Positions 1 through 12,031 of a DNA stretch of 64,000 bases are shown piece by piece. The position numbers and the translations under genes were made by a program. The DNA is from Euphorbia lathyris (Eukaryota; Streptophyta; Magnoliopsida; Malpighiales; Euphorbiaceae). Under the pieces are notes generated by a model. That model saw nothing but the letters and a program-made list of their open reading frames with translations, had not been told where the DNA came from and ran no database searches. Numbering within the stretch: position 1 is the stretch's first letter; each line of letters opens with the position of its first letter. The stretch lies in contig NC_088910.1 in the NCBI RefSeq assembly GCF_963576675.1, positions 108,590,807-108,654,806 of the forward strand, in the 5' to 3' direction.

Positions 1-1116
1 CCAATTTCAACATTCTAGTAGTGGCATATCCTTTTCCTACAAGCATTCCATTCTTAGTTAAAACAAACAAATCAACACTTATAGTTTGAGTGAACCCATT
101 ATTTAGAGGATAAACGACATTAGATTCTTCCTCATCTCTGGAGTGTGGGTCACATCCTTCGAAGCCATTATTTTTTCAGAGATGAATTTCAATTCCACAC
201 TTCCAATTCCAACAATAATAACGATGTGGGAGTCACCTAACAACACTTTCTTATCCTCGGTCATAACAGTTTATGTTTTGAACATATATAGCTCGGTCAT
301 ATCAGACATAGGGAGAGGCAACATTGTCTACCCACCGCCCTTTTGATCAAGCCACAAGGTTGATTTCAGTTATCATTGCTACCAAATGCAATTCTTCAGT
401 CATGTTAACACCATGAGCATTGTTTGGCCTATTCCGGCACTTTCAAACCATATGACTTGGTTTCCCACAATTAAAGCAAGGAAAAATAATATCATTCTTA
501 AGTGGCCGATGTGGCCTATTTTGGTTCCTTTGTTAGTTCTAATTATGATTGTTCTAAGTGTTGTAACTCTGGTTCTGTTTGCGTATTTGATTCTTGAAAG
601 TTTTTTTATTAGGTTTCAAAACAAATGTGGATCTTTCAGTGTTGTTTAAGACAATTAGCATCTCTTATTTTTTTGTCCTATTTTCGAGCTTCCTCCTTAA
701 TATAAAGATGAGTAATCAGATTTTTCAGTGAAAACTCCATGGTCTTATACCTAAGAACATTCTTAAAATCCTTCAGAGAATGAGGTAACTTGTCAATAGT
801 AACAACTTGAAATTGTTCATCAAGAGACATCCCTTCCGAGATAATCTCGTCATAAATTTTCTAGAGTTCATGAGACTTTACCTCCATGTGTTTTTCGTCG
901 CTCATCTAAAATTTGAGGCAGTGACTGATAACATACTTCTTTGTTCCAACGCATCCCAAATGCCCTTGACAGATTTGTTCTTAGCATTATAGTAATCGTA
1001 TAATTCATCATCCAAACCATTCATGATGTAATTTTGATAGAGAAAATCAGTCTCTATCCACTTATCAACAGCATGCTTTTCGGCCTGAGTGGCAGTTTCA
1101 GTATGAATGGTTTTTT
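1..1116 (-). pseudogene. Ty1/copia gag-protease relic, 3' part, cut by the window edge
   Basis: Read on the minus strand, this is a copia polyprotein fragment. Bases 902-1116 give the N-terminal gag segment, with a conserved stretch around KHAVDKWIETDFLYQNYI. Bases about 660-900 give the middle of gag, with a recognisable DEQFQVV...KLP segment. Bases about 436-480 give a CCHC zinc knuckle (CFNCGKPSH, then C). Bases 1-346 give the protease-proximal region that normally follows the knuckle. The frame is broken by several stops, one of them inside the knuckle, so it cannot make Gag. The 5' end of the same gag lies at 6670-6735 beyond the CACTA insertion. The rest of pol lies left of the window. 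Family assignment rests on domain order and motif similarity. The exact copia lineage is not determined. Confidence 0.8.
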
Positions 1117-1159
1117 CACTACAAGAAAATGGTCTTTTAATGATCAAAATTTAATGTGG

Positions 1160-1310
1160 GTTAAAAATACACTCATTAGAAATTGGCGTTCAATACATTT
1201 AATGAGTGGAAATATACTACTCTACTATTATTAACTAAAATATGTTTTTTTCTTCTCAATTTCATTAAAATTGTCCGCTCATTATTTGTTGTTTTTACCG
1301 ATTATTTTAC
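1160..1310. repeat. CACTA left subterminal repeat region
   Basis: Copies of CTCATTA/TAATGAG lie at about 1173, 1199 and 1276, partly in opposite orientations and often extended to TAATGAGTGGA. The same motif is dense at the other end of the element. In CACTA elements such subterminal motifs bind the transposase; here that role is inferred. Confidence 0.7.
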
Positions 1311-2712
1311 CGCTCTTTCCTCCCCCCAAAATTTTCCCAAATTTTCAAGGGTTACAGATTTGGTCTTCCCTCCAATATTTCACTTTACGCCAAATTGAGA
1401 CCTTGATGGTTCTCCTTTACTTGACCTAATCATCCATTCACACCATCTCAGACCTACCTCCTCCCCTACAACGGATTCCGCCGTTCACCACCATCTGCAA
1501 TGGAAGGAAAAATCTCCAACTGAATCTTTTCTTCTTCTTTGCCTTGTCTTCTCTGCGACTTTTATGGTGCAGCTCCTTGCACAACCATTGTATTATCTCA
1601 AGTATCTTTTACTTTTTAGTTTCTAGGAAAAAAATTGATGCTTAACATCACCAGCGCTAAAGCCCCTCTTACTTGCTCTGTCGATCTTTCAGTCACCGAC
1701 CTTCATTACTCAGTTTGAGTATTTATCTCTTTTTCTCTCTTGGAGGGATTGAATTTTGGACCGCAACATCTGCATTTCGAGCTCTCTGTGCCATCAAGTG
1801 CCTATTTTTACATCATATTAGTGCAAGAACTTCTTAATTTTGACTTTGTTTGCTTTAATTTTAAATGGGTTTGCTTTGATTTTTAATTGGTTTAGGGATT
1901 TTTTCCTTGGTCATATATTATGTTTCTACAAATTTCACTCTAGGCTCCATCTAGGCTCCAAACTAAAACAGAACTATGATGATTAAAAAACGGAAGTAAC
2001 TTTGATTGAAATGAAGACTCGATAAATCTATGGAGTGCACAAGGAATGCTAAAGATGATGATGTCCCTATTAAAACTTACTTAACATCCCTCAAACTGAA
2101 GACAAATGTCGTCTGTTCGAATCTCTCTTCTGATTGAAATAGTTAGGATAGGAACACAATACGTGTATCTAGAATAATTCAATTAGCATCATTAGTTCTG
2201 TCCTTGGGTTATCAGTATAATTGAAAGACTGATTTTTTCTCTCTAGATTAATATAGATGGGATGTGTATTATGTACTCTTGCTTTGTTTCATTGAAATTG
2301 CATGATTGGATTGTTTTGCTTAAGCATGTGGTTATTACAAAGCTCGTTTAATATCTTTTTGCAATTTGTTACCTTTCTATTAATTTAGTCTTCCATTGGA
2401 TATTCTAACTTAGTGGTTGGTGTGAATCATTGTTATTTAATGTTACAATTCTAATTTTGGAAATTTGAGTTCCTGAATTGATTGATTGGAATATGTGAGA
2501 AATTTGGTTGAGTAATGCAATTAGCTTGGCATATCTTGAACTATTATTGTAAGTCTGGTTGTTATGTGAATTATCTAGTTCAATTGTTCAGTTGAGATTA
2601 ATGTTACAATTCTGATTTTTGCAATACCAATTGCTGGTTGAAGTTTAGTTGATTAGTTGAGATTTAATATTGAAATTCGGTAAATTCTTTTCAATAAATG
2701 CTTTTTTTGCAG

Positions 2713-2793
2713 AGGTTGAACAAAAGCTCTTTGAGGAATTGGAAGGAATGGATTTGCTAAAGGCATGGGCAACCAGGGCACCTCATTCTTCTG
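2713..2793 (+). other. Exon-like segment inside the CACTA element
   Basis: A T-rich tract ending in TTTTTTTGCAG precedes this 81-bp segment, and GTAAGG follows it, giving a textbook plant acceptor and donor pair. One frame is open throughout and reads VEQKLFEELEGMDLLKAWA in its first part. The sequence on both sides is intron-like. I do not recognise the peptide. It could be a captured host exon or a relic of the element's own gene. A second segment with an acceptor-like border begins near 4885, after TTGCTTGCAG. Confidence 0.35.
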
Positions 2794-3179
2794 GTAAGGT
2801 CATCGGAACATAATTCTTTTATGGAGGTTAGAAATTGTATCACTAGTTGCGGATAAGACTGGAATAATCATGTACTTTTGGTACAAGGGAGTTCTTTTGG
2901 GAAATGGATTAATTTAGAAGAATCAACAATGCTTTTTAGAGTTCTTTTGAATATCATCAATGTTGTCTGAGAGGAAGGTGATTGTGCAAATATTTAAATT
3001 GCAAGTCTCTGTATATTAGCATGAGCAACATGTTGAACCAGTAATCTAATTGACATGCTTTGTATGCACATATGTTTTTGAAGTGCTATGTTTCCGAAGC
3101 TTTTGCTGCATAATATGTAGTTCTTATTTATTGAAAACATATCCTTGTGAACTTGTTGACTTATTACAACTTTTTAGGT

Positions 3180-3262
3180 GATTCTTGATGGTACTTGTAT
3201 GCTTGTTATATGATCAGATAGTTTGCTTTTCTTGGGATGTAAGACACGACCGTCACACATAT
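3180..3262 (+). repeat. Internal duplicated segment, copy 1 of 2
   Basis: Starting at GATGGTACTTGTATG this segment matches 5596-5672 in the same orientation, at roughly three-quarters identity by eye over about 75 bp. It lies wholly inside the CACTA element, so the duplication belongs to the element or to its cargo. Confidence 0.55.
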
Positions 3263-5595
3263 GGTATGCCTTTCTTAGGATGAATTGTTTTTTAAAGAAA
3301 TTTTGTTGCTCGGGTATGTAGCTGTTGCTTTGCTTGATTTCTTTCATATGAAGAGAGTTGGTACCAAAGTGGTCATACTTTGTGCTTATTTGATAACCTT
3401 AGTGGTTCCTTGTAACTTAAAGTTGAAATTAATTCTTCATTCTCGCCATTGATACATACAACCTAGATTTACTATGATAGCTTGAACATTGCAAAGATTA
3501 AATGACCTTTTTTCTACTCTTCCTTTTTTTGGAGTGGGAAGTAATTAGTTACTGCTTTGTTTGGAGGACAGTGGCAGCATGTTTATTAAAGGCCTTCCAA
3601 AGTTGGTTTTAGTGCAAGGGCATTTTCAATTATCTGAAGTTTAATTAAGGACTCAACTAGAACGTAGTGTTCTGTTTTTTATGTTCTTTATTTAGGAAAT
3701 GTTATTCTTTTAAGAAGGGCATTTTCATACTTCTGTTTTCTTATTCATTCGAATCATTCTAGTGATTGGTTTATGAAGCACTAACCCTCTTTTTTGTATG
3801 ATTAAGAGGATTATCACTAGTTTTCAGAGTCCATGAAGAAGTTTATAGGATTATTTTTTGGTCTATAAATCCTTATGATTGGTGTGCTTATAGTTGATTC
3901 TTCATTATAGTTGTTGCCTCTTAGTGTTAGAATGTGTGTTGTAATCATATTGTACGCTCCTGAGTCCTGATGCCTAAATTTTGTTAATATGTATCTATTG
4001 TTATTCTCATTAGACTGTATAATCTATAAAACGTTGAGTGTCATTATTAACCACAAATACTAACCACTAATCTGTATAATCTATAAAATGTTTATAAATA
4101 TTTGTTAATCAGGAGAATGAAGGTATTATATTCTCTATATCGCAGTGATTTCTACAAAATTTCATCAAATATAGGAGCCATGTAGCTTAGGAAACAGAGC
4201 ATTTAACAGTGTTAGTGTATTTGTTAGGGATGTCCAAAATTTGACCAAGTTACTAACTTTAGATCCTTAATTGTAGCATTTCTAATGTTAGGGGTAATAT
4301 TGTCCTTGGTTGACAACATAGAGATATTTTTGCACCTTATCTCGATTCTGAAATGATGCTCTAACAACTTAAAAGGAAAAACAATATTTTCGAAAAATCT
4401 AATAGTTATAGACTAGCCCTTGGTTTGTCGTTAACCTGGCAAAACATGATAAAAACTTCATAATTTCATCATCAAGTATTTTATTTAGGAATTTAAAATG
4501 GAGGAGAATAATGATATGCTAGATTATATATTATTCATATTGGTTTCAAATTTGTCCTGCATCACCTGTAGAATGATATGCTTTTTATTATTTGCCATTT
4601 GATTCAACATTTTTTATGCTCACCTGGCTTTCTCTTTCATGTGACTTGGATTATACTTTTTTCACCATCATTAGAAAAATGGTTAAAAGTTTTAATTAGA
4701 TGTTCATGTGCCAACTTGTTCTTTTTTTCACTTCAAATTTACTTATTTTTATGTGTCCTATATTTGCTTTTATCTAATAGCTAACCGATCCTCTTGTTGA
4801 GTTTTTAGTGTGTTTTGTTTTATATAGTCTTTAGGGCTTGAATATTTTATGACTGGCTTTTGAATCTCATTTGTTTGCTTGCAGGGCAACAAAACTTTTA
4901 ATGGAGATGAAAAACACCTTTGGTTCAAATGACTGTCATGTACTATGATTGTTATAAGTGTATGTAGTTCCATCCAGAAATAAAATATACTCTCTTCATC
5001 TCACTCTCTGTCTCTCAGTTTGCTTTTCACTTTCGATTGCTATCCCTTTTGTAATCTGTATTTTGTGGAAGAAGAGGAAGCCATTGATTGTTTTCAACAT
5101 ATTTTGTATCTGAATCTCACCTACTTATTTTCTTGGATTTCAAGGGCAAGTGAAGCACTGATACATAATACTTTGTGTTGAGGGGCTGCTGAGTCTGTTA
5201 ATGGTTTCTATTTGCTCTACATTGAAATGGGTATGTACTATTTTTCTTTATTCAGGAAGAAATTTCAAGTTCCTAATTCTTTGATTGCATAATGCTTTTA
5301 TGCATTCATTTCAATTTTTGTTTTACCCGTTTGATATTTTTGATCAAAATATATGGTTCTTTAATTTGGGAATTTGCATCTTCAAATTGACCCCCCAGTG
5401 AATCAAAGGAATGGAGATTATGCAAAGTTATTACTTTTGATTCATTTAAAGTAAATTGATACTGTTTGATTCCTCTAAAAGGTTAAAATAATGAAAAAAA
5501 GAGAGAAGTGCTTCCTTTTGGAAAAAACAATTGTCTTTTCCTTTGTTATTATCTTGTTTTGGGGAATCAAATGAGGCCTTACTATTCATTACTTT

Positions 5596-5672
5596 TGATG
5601 GTACTTGCATGATTGTTACATGATGAGGTGGTATGATTTTCTTGGTATGTACGACACGGTTGTCACTCATGT
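5596..5672 (+). repeat. Internal duplicated segment, copy 2 of 2
   Basis: Direct-orientation partner of 3180-3262, starting at GATGGTACTTGCATG and containing TACGACACGGTTGTCAC where copy 1 has TAAGACACGACCGTCAC. The divergence suggests an old duplication. Confidence 0.55.
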
Positions 5673-6269
5673 TAAGTCCCTGACCTGTAGCCATCAGTTG
5701 AAGACAACACATGAGTTGTTCTTGAGAGAGTTTCTTCAAATTATTAAGGTGACTGTTACTTCCAATTGTAATTCTTGATAGAGATTGTCTTAAAGGAGTG
5801 AGGTTCCATAGACTGAGTTAATCTATAATTCCATGTATCTTGGATCCACATTCCGTTATATGCTCAATGTCTATACAATTAGGTTGCATATGGAATACTT
5901 TTTGATTTTTTTTATAGTTTATGTTAATATGCTATGGCATTTAATCTGAGTGAGCTACAATTTTATTTCCTTTCCTCTACATATACATTTAACTCTATAT
6001 ATTATCTCCTTCAATGCTTTCACCTTCTAAAATAATGATTTGTTTTCTTTTGATATTCTGAACTTTTTGTTTTCCTTTATTGTGAAATTTTGGAGCATTT
6101 TTATGTGTCATTGTGGCAAGTTGCCAATCCTAATTTATCTGAGCAATATGAGCTAAGGGTCAGATCATGGTCGCTATGATAGTAATATAACTTGTATTCT
6201 TAATATTTACCACTATGATAGTCATTTTCAAAATTTTGTAATGTCTTATTATTAGTGAGATGATTTCAC

Positions 6270-6640
6270 CTGAAATTGTTTATTCATGTGTTTTTAATAA
6301 AAAGTTTAATGTTATTTTAATTTATTTGAGAATTGACTATATCAAATTAGAGTAGGTCCATTCAATCCAAATCATTATAATTATTTTATTGAGACAATTT
6401 TTAATTATTATAAATACTTTTAATGAGTGTATTTTTAATAAATATCAATACTTTTAATGAGTGTATTTTTAATCATTATACATAGTTTAGTGAGCGTAAT
6501 TGTCCACTCATTGTAAGTTAATAATGAGCGAAATTATTCCGCTCATTAATACTTTTAGTAAGAAGGGCTTCCTCAAGGGGAAAATTCCACTCATTAGAAG
6601 TCTTTAATGAGTGGAATTTGACTTTTAATGATTGGTTTTC
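6270..6640. repeat. CACTA right subterminal repeat region
   Basis: About ten copies of AATGAG/CTCATT occur within 370 bp, several as TTAATGAGTGTATTTTTAAT or GAGTGGAATT. They face both ways. The density and relation to the left end support one CACTA element running from 1117 to 6669. Confidence 0.75.
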
Positions 6641-6669
6641 TGTCATTAAATCCCCTTTTTCTTATAGTG

Positions 6670-6735
6670 TTTTTCCAGAACTAAGAGCAGAAGCAACCTT
6701 TTTATGGTAAGATAAAACAACATCTTGTGTTTCCA
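6670..6735 (-). pseudogene. Ty1/copia gag relic, 5' end
   Basis: Read on the minus strand, an ATG at about 6735 opens a short frame starting METQDVVLSYHKK that runs into the CACTA terminus at 6669. The next gag codons resume on the far side of the CACTA, at 1116 and downward. This segment and 1-1116 are therefore one gag split by the transposon. Confidence 0.7.
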
Positions 6736-7278
6736 TCTTCAGAAGTAAGCCCCCTCAAATAGAAGCGACTTGTTGATATTAGTTAGCCCAATTATCTAAT
6801 CGATAGTCATGCGTCAAGAATAATCTTAAAATTGTTGTCGCATAGTAAAAGGAAGATTTGAAATACTGAATCAAATAATTTGGGTTGATTCAGGGACGAG
6901 GTCACTCTCTTTAAGACATTCGCACACTGCCTCTAAGATGTGTAAGCAGACTATCAGCTGACCACCTCCATGATAAACAACTCAATCACACTGTAATTGA
7001 TTATGATATGCACGATTCAGAATCGTTCAATAACTAAACTTAAAGAAAATAGATTGCTTTGGATTTTTTCGAAACTGAAAATAATTTTTTTTTATTTTGT
7101 TTTCTCTGAGCTCAATTTCTATATGGAAGAGAAGAACTTGCACTAAAGATTAATTCGTGTGAGAGATATGATTTGAGAAAACACAACTTGTTACAAAGAT
7201 TGATTTATAAAGAAAGTCGTTCAGAAGACTCATTTAAAAAACTTAATTAAATAACTAATAAAAAAATTAATAATTTAA
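6736..7278. other. Unassigned leader or LTR-side sequence of the copia relic
   Basis: On the minus strand this lies upstream of the copia gag start, where a leader, primer-binding site and 5' LTR are expected. I see no clear TGGTATCAGAGC-type primer site and no LTR border. It is AT-rich and without a useful ORF. It ends at the 9-bp target duplication of the next element. Confidence 0.3.
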
Positions 7279-7445
7279 TTAAATAATGGGAAAATTACAA
7301 AACTAGGTCAAATGGGAGGCTCATTTACATATTTAACTCATTTACTCAATCTACTACATATCTAGACTGATTTTGTGTGACTTTTTCATAATACCTTCAA
7401 TATTTACGCGCGTCTCGCTCCCTCCCGTCTGACTTTGCAGATTCA

Positions 7446-7580
7446 ATATTATGCGAAGCCTGCGAATCTAATGTTTGGATTTAATTGATGAATTTAATTA
7501 GCATATGCGAAGCATGCGAAGCTAATATTTGGTTTACTTGATGAATTTAATTAGCATATGCGAAGCCTGGATGTGTTTTA
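7446..7580 (+). repeat. 53-bp tandem repeat with GCGAA motifs
   Basis: About 2.3 copies of a unit that begins ATGCGAAGC(A/C)TGCGAA and ends TTTAATTAGCAT. Each copy starts with two GCGAA motifs. It lies just inside the left terminal inverted repeat. Confidence 0.65.
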
Positions 7581-7632
7581 AAGCTAATTCGCGAAGTGGT
7601 ATATAACAAAAAATGTCAAACAACAACGGATT

Positions 7633-7737
7633 CTAACATTAAAATCATAACATTATCAAAATTTACAATAAGATTGCCACAATAACAACATTAAAATCAT
7701 AATATTATCAAAATTTACAACAAGATTGCCACAATAA
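7633..7737 (+). repeat. Two-copy tandem repeat in the small MULE
   Basis: A unit of just over 50 bp running from AACATTAAAATCATAA to AAGATTGCCACAATAA occurs twice with only a few differences. Confidence 0.65.
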
Positions 7738-8079
7738 ACTCCTAACAAATCACTTCAAAGTGAACCTAACTAATCTGGTACCAATTTTGAAGTGGATGAG
7801 TAATTTCTCTCTCTATAGGAAGTCCAGACCTTTTGGGATGAGAAATGGAAGTCCAAACCTTTTGGGATGGACGTGTCCCATGGTGCATACCAAGATTGGC
7901 ACAATCTCTCCTAACCAGCCATTTTAAAGTGAATGTGTCAATCTTGAGGGAAATTTCTCCCTATACAGGAAGGAAAGTTATCTCCCCTGCATCCGAGGAC
8001 GCCGCCTTCTAGAAAGGGATGTTATATAATCAACCACCTTCAGAAAAAATTAATCGTGTTAGGCAGGGAAAAAGACGAT

Positions 8080-8360
8080 TTTGGCTTCGCGAAATGAGGA
8101 TTAGCGAAACATGCGAATGTAAATGTGCAGGGAAAGAGGTGATTTTACTTCGTTAATCGATGTTTTCGCGAGGTATGCGAGGTCCGAAATGTGACGATCT
8201 ACGTCGCATGTCGATGCTTTCGCGAAATCTGTAAGGAAAATCATGAACTTTTCTACTCGCAGACTTCGCGAACTAATCGATTCACGAAGTAGATCGTCAC
8301 GTTTCAGGCTCTTTCTCTTCGCAGATCTTCACGAAATCATCGACTACGAGAAGTGTATTC
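8080..8360. repeat. GCGAA/TTCGC motif cluster, right side of the small MULE
   Basis: More than ten GCGAA, TTCGC or TTCGCGAA motifs occur in both orientations, for example GGCTTCGCGAAATGAGG and GCTTTCGCGAAATC. The left end of the same element and three clusters in the coding MULE carry the same motif. The surrounding DNA is AT-rich, so the CG content is unusual. Confidence 0.6.
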
Positions 8361-8815
8361 ATAAAAAAACGCAGAAAAAACAGCAGATACTTACATTTTT
8401 CGCGCCTTTCACCCTTAAAAGCGACAATAACAATATGATAAACTGGGAAAAACGATGGAAATAACGTAGAATAACCATTTCTTTGATGGTAACAAGAAGA
8501 AAGAAACCAAGTAACGAGCAGGAACAGGAACAGGAAGATGAAGAACCATTGTGATGTGGCGAGTGCAGATTTCGTGCAATTTAAAGGAAGATCGGAAGAT
8601 CAAAAGTCTTGGAATCATTAATGGATGAGCCAACTTTTTGCGTAACGAAGGAGCAGGGGGGAGCGGTCGTTCGCATTGGGGGAAGTGGGAAGGTTAGGGG
8701 TATTATGGGAAAGTCACACAAAATCAGTCTAGATATGTAGTAGGTTGAGTAAATGAGTTAAATATGTAAATGGGCCTCCCATTTGACCCATTTTTGTAAT
8801 TTACCCTTAAATAAT

Positions 8816-9485
8816 TTTGTTTTCAAAAAAAATATAAGTATACACACCACACTAGCTCAACTAGATCGGTCATCGGCGATGATTGGGTGTTCAAACTTGG
8901 GTTGGGTGGACTATAATTGAATTTTTACCCAACCCATATAAGGAAACTATTTCATGGGTTGGATGGGTTATGGTGAGTTATGTGGGTTGGATGGGTTATG
9001 GTGAGTTATGTGGGTTGGAATAATTTTTTTTAGATGGTTTGGGTGGGTTGGGTTATATGGGTTGGATGTGTTATAGTGGGTTAAAATTTGTTTTCTTTAC
9101 TATTTTTCTTCTATTTTTTTATCTCAAATTATATAGGTTAAATACTAAAAAAGTTAAATTGACATTATGTGGTTTAAAATATAATTTTGTTCTTTTTACT
9201 TTTATCGAACCATAAATTTCAAATAATAAATAATAATAATAAAATATAAGGATATAGATTAAATTTGATCCCAACGTTTACAGAAAAGTGTAGATTCGAT
9301 TCTAATATACGAAATAATGTATATTTATCTCTAACGATTCTAAGCAATATCAATTTTACTCTTACATTACTTAAAATTTGGACATCCTGATTTAACTGTT
9401 ATTTAAATGTTACATCGAACCTTCTAAACTTTAATTATGTCTATGATATATAGTGCGTTATAAACATAACTATAAAAACTTGTTA
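8816..9485. other. AT-rich interval with a GGGTTGGATGGGTTA repeat
   Basis: Bases 8956-9019 hold about 2.3 copies of a 28-bp unit beginning GGGTTGGATGGGTTATGG. The start near 8885, GGGTGTTCAAACTTGGG, resembles a plant hAT terminus. Related AACCCA/GGGTTGGATGG sequence occurs at about 11080-11215 beyond the next MULE, so an older element may have been split. I find no gene. Confidence 0.35.
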
Positions 9486-9494
9486 AAGTTTTAA

Positions 9495-10597
9495 GGGTTA
9501 ATACACATATTTGCCCTTGTATTATCACGAAAAAACAGATATGCCCTTATATCAAATAAACCTACAAAACTATCCTTGAATTTTCCACGAACCTACAATT
9601 ATACCCTAATCTAACAGACTTACTTTTTTTACTTAACACCATTAGTCTATTCATCAAATTAATGACATACCACCAATTACCACACTACACATCACTGTCT
9701 TTTTCTTATTTCTCTCAAAATTAAAAAGCTTAGAAAGCCTTCACCCAGCCATGTCCTTCATTCTCCTTTCTTCCCTCACTTCATCTCTTACATTTCTCTC
9801 CTAAGTTCATTAAGTTTGTTAAAGGACACACTCATACAGAAATTTGACATAGGATTTGTATATACAGAAAAATTGACCTACAGAAAAACGACACACTTCA
9901 CCTGGAACTGCTCCATGACTCTTCCTAGTTCCACCCATGTTTTCAATGTCACAGTTATAAAAAATTTGGCAATTAATCATTAGTTTTAAGCATTGGTATC
10001 AAGCCTGATTCAAACGATCCAATAATTTAATCCAATCTGTAATTTAAACATTCAATTACTGATGAGAGCTTTTTTTTTGTTTTAAAGAAGCCTGTTAAAA
10101 AAATCCACTGCCTGGTGGGCTGAACAGATTTCTTTACAAAAATGTATCTCTTGAATATTAAATTTAGTTTATATTTATTATTCTAAAATTAAAGAAAAAT
10201 CATCCTGAATTTTAAGAGCATAGGGAGAAAAGCATGCGCAAAAAACATCACAAGAACCCACCCAGTGAAGATACCATACTTGAAATTACACTTGTTCGTT
10301 GCTTCTTCTCATCAATGGTAGGAGATGAAATGATAGGAGATGAAGTGAGGGAAGAAGAGAGAAGGAATGAAATGACTGCCATTGACGAAGGTTTCTTAAA
10401 CTTTTGAATTTTGAGAGAAAGAAGAAGAAGGTAGTGTTTACAAGGATGACACCGTCTATGCCAAATAAGTAAGTCTGTTAGATTAGAGTATAATTGTAGA
10501 TTTGTGAAAAATTCAAGGATAGTTTTGTGGGTTTATTTGATATAAGGGCATATCTGTTTTTCCGTGATAATACATGGGCAAATATGTGTATTAACCC
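9495..10597. mobile_element. Non-autonomous MULE, 1.10 kb, 9-bp target duplication
   Basis: Inverted repeats of about 130 bp begin GGGTTAATACACATATTTGC at both ends and are about 95% identical by eye. A perfect AAGTTTTAA lies on each side (9486-9494 and 10598-10606). No ORF of note. The terminal sequence differs from the 7288 and 12838 elements, so this is a separate MULE family. Weaker inverted similarity continues inward (TTCCCTCACTTCATCTC near 9771 against its complement near 10345). Confidence 0.9.
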
Positions 10598-10606
10598 AAG
10601 TTTTAA

Positions 10607-12016
10607 TAACTAAGTTTGTTACCTATAACCAAATTAAAGTTGACTTGAACAGTTAAAGGCCTCAAGTAGAGAAAAAACACATAAAAAAGTTAAGAATTGA
10701 AAGTAATAAAATATATAGTTTTTAATTGCAACGTAATCGAAAGAGTCTCCTAGTTTTTTTTTTCAAAACTCTCTTTAATTAAACCAACGTTTTTTTATCC
10801 ATTTAAAATTCAAAAAACATTTTTTAATGGAGTACATGAATCGGCACAATCGGTGGACTCGCCGGATTCACCACCGATTCGGGTGTCATGTCCGATTAAG
10901 GTACGAGTTTTTTCCGTTTTAGATTTATTTTATTATTGTTGTTTTCTCAATTCTCCGGTTTTACAATTTCATTTTTTTCAGTTTAAAAAATATCAAATTA
11001 TAATAACCACATTTTTTAAATTTTAAATGAGATAAATAAAAAATAAAGTGAAGATATAGAGAATTATACGGGTTGAGTGGATTAGACAGGTTATTAAGAT
11101 GAGTTATGATAAACCATCAAATATAAGATTTATAACACATTCAATCCATCTAACCCATTGTAACCCACTTAACACCATCTTCCATGGATTGGATGGGTTG
11201 AAATTTGGTGGATGATAATAATCCAATCAAAATGATCAAAAGCCAACCAAACATCATGTATGCTCTCTCCCTTACACAAAAGTGGGCGTATCCAAGAGAC
11301 ACCAAGTCTTCTTAACACTTATCTTTTTTGGTATATATTGAATTTTAAGGTGACTTCTATGGTTACTTTGTTTTTGACAAAGTAAAGCTTACTTTATTTT
11401 TTTAATGATGGTGGATTTTAACAAAGTAAATTCATCCAATGGTGGTAAAAACAAAATAAGCATAGCCTAATCCTGAATTTTAAACCCTTAATCAAATTTG
11501 ATCAAGCCTCAAATTTGAACCAAACCTAATATAACCTTTTTATAAATTCACAATATAAGGCCAAATCTAACATTATACACTTCAATCGTGATTCCTATAA
11601 TAAGCAAAAATCGTAAATATTCGAAATCGTAACCAAATATATGAAAATATTTTATTTTCTAATAAAAAATTCACTTACTTTATATGTTCTTCCAAACAAA
11701 AAGACTAATTTAATTAAAATTGTAAAATTATGAATTAAATTATAGGTATATTTTGTTATAAAAACTTATACATCAAATGTATCTTTAACAATATGGATAT
11801 TTTATACCATATGTTTGGGGGCAAAATAAGAAAAAGGAATGTGTAAAAGGATGGGTTGGTTTCATATGGTTGGGATGTAGTGGTAATTAATGAGAGGTTT
11901 GAATGGAGTTTATAGATCAATAAATGTGCATGAAAATTGACAAATTTATGATTATTATGCTTTTATTAAACTGATTAGCATTGATTATCCCATGGCTCGA
12001 AGTGTTTAAAATGTCC
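10607..12016. other. AT-rich intergenic sequence
   Basis: No gene is visible. Bases 11100-11215 carry inverted relatives of the GGGTTGGATGG repeat seen near 8956. At about 11357-11463 a short inverted pair (CTATGGTTACTTTGTTTTT and the complement of CTATGCTTATTTTGTTTTT) may be a tiny MITE; its target duplication is unclear. Confidence 0.4.
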
Positions 12017-12031
12017 AATCAGCCCTCTTTT

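Larger units (their letters stand above)
1117..6669. mobile_element. Non-autonomous CACTA (En/Spm-type) DNA transposon, 5.55 kb
   Basis: The left end reads CACTACAAGAAAA. The right end, read on the minus strand, is CACTATAAGAAAA (12 of 13 bases match), which is the standard plant CACTA terminus. Short subterminal repeats built on CTCATTAA/TTAATGAG fill both ends, as expected for transposase-binding regions. The element lies in a T-run inside a copia gag. Five Ts on one side plus six on the other, minus a 3-bp duplication, gives eight, which keeps the gag frame open across the site. I find no transposase ORF. The interior is T-rich with splice-like borders, suggesting captured gene sequence. 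The call is firm on termini and target duplication. The origin of the cargo is unknown. Confidence 0.88.
7288..8806. mobile_element. Non-autonomous MULE, 1.52 kb, 9-bp target duplication
   Basis: Terminal inverted repeats of about 110 bp start GGGAAAATTACAAAACTAGG on the left and GGGTAAATTACAAAAATGGG on the right (minus strand). They stay very similar to the ACTGATTTTGTGTGACTTT stretch. The flanks carry a perfect direct repeat TTAAATAAT (7279-7287 and 8807-8815). A 9-bp duplication with long inverted repeats is diagnostic of Mutator-like elements. There is no transposase ORF. The outer ends resemble those of the coding MULE at 12838-21251, and both carry GCGAA/TTCGC clusters, so the larger type may mobilise this one; that is inference. 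Confidence 0.9.

Noticed and set aside
5446..5739. 97-codon minus-strand ORF inside the CACTA element
   Set aside because: It covers part of the internal duplicated segment and intron-like DNA, has no known motif, and the partner copy at 3180 does not keep the frame.
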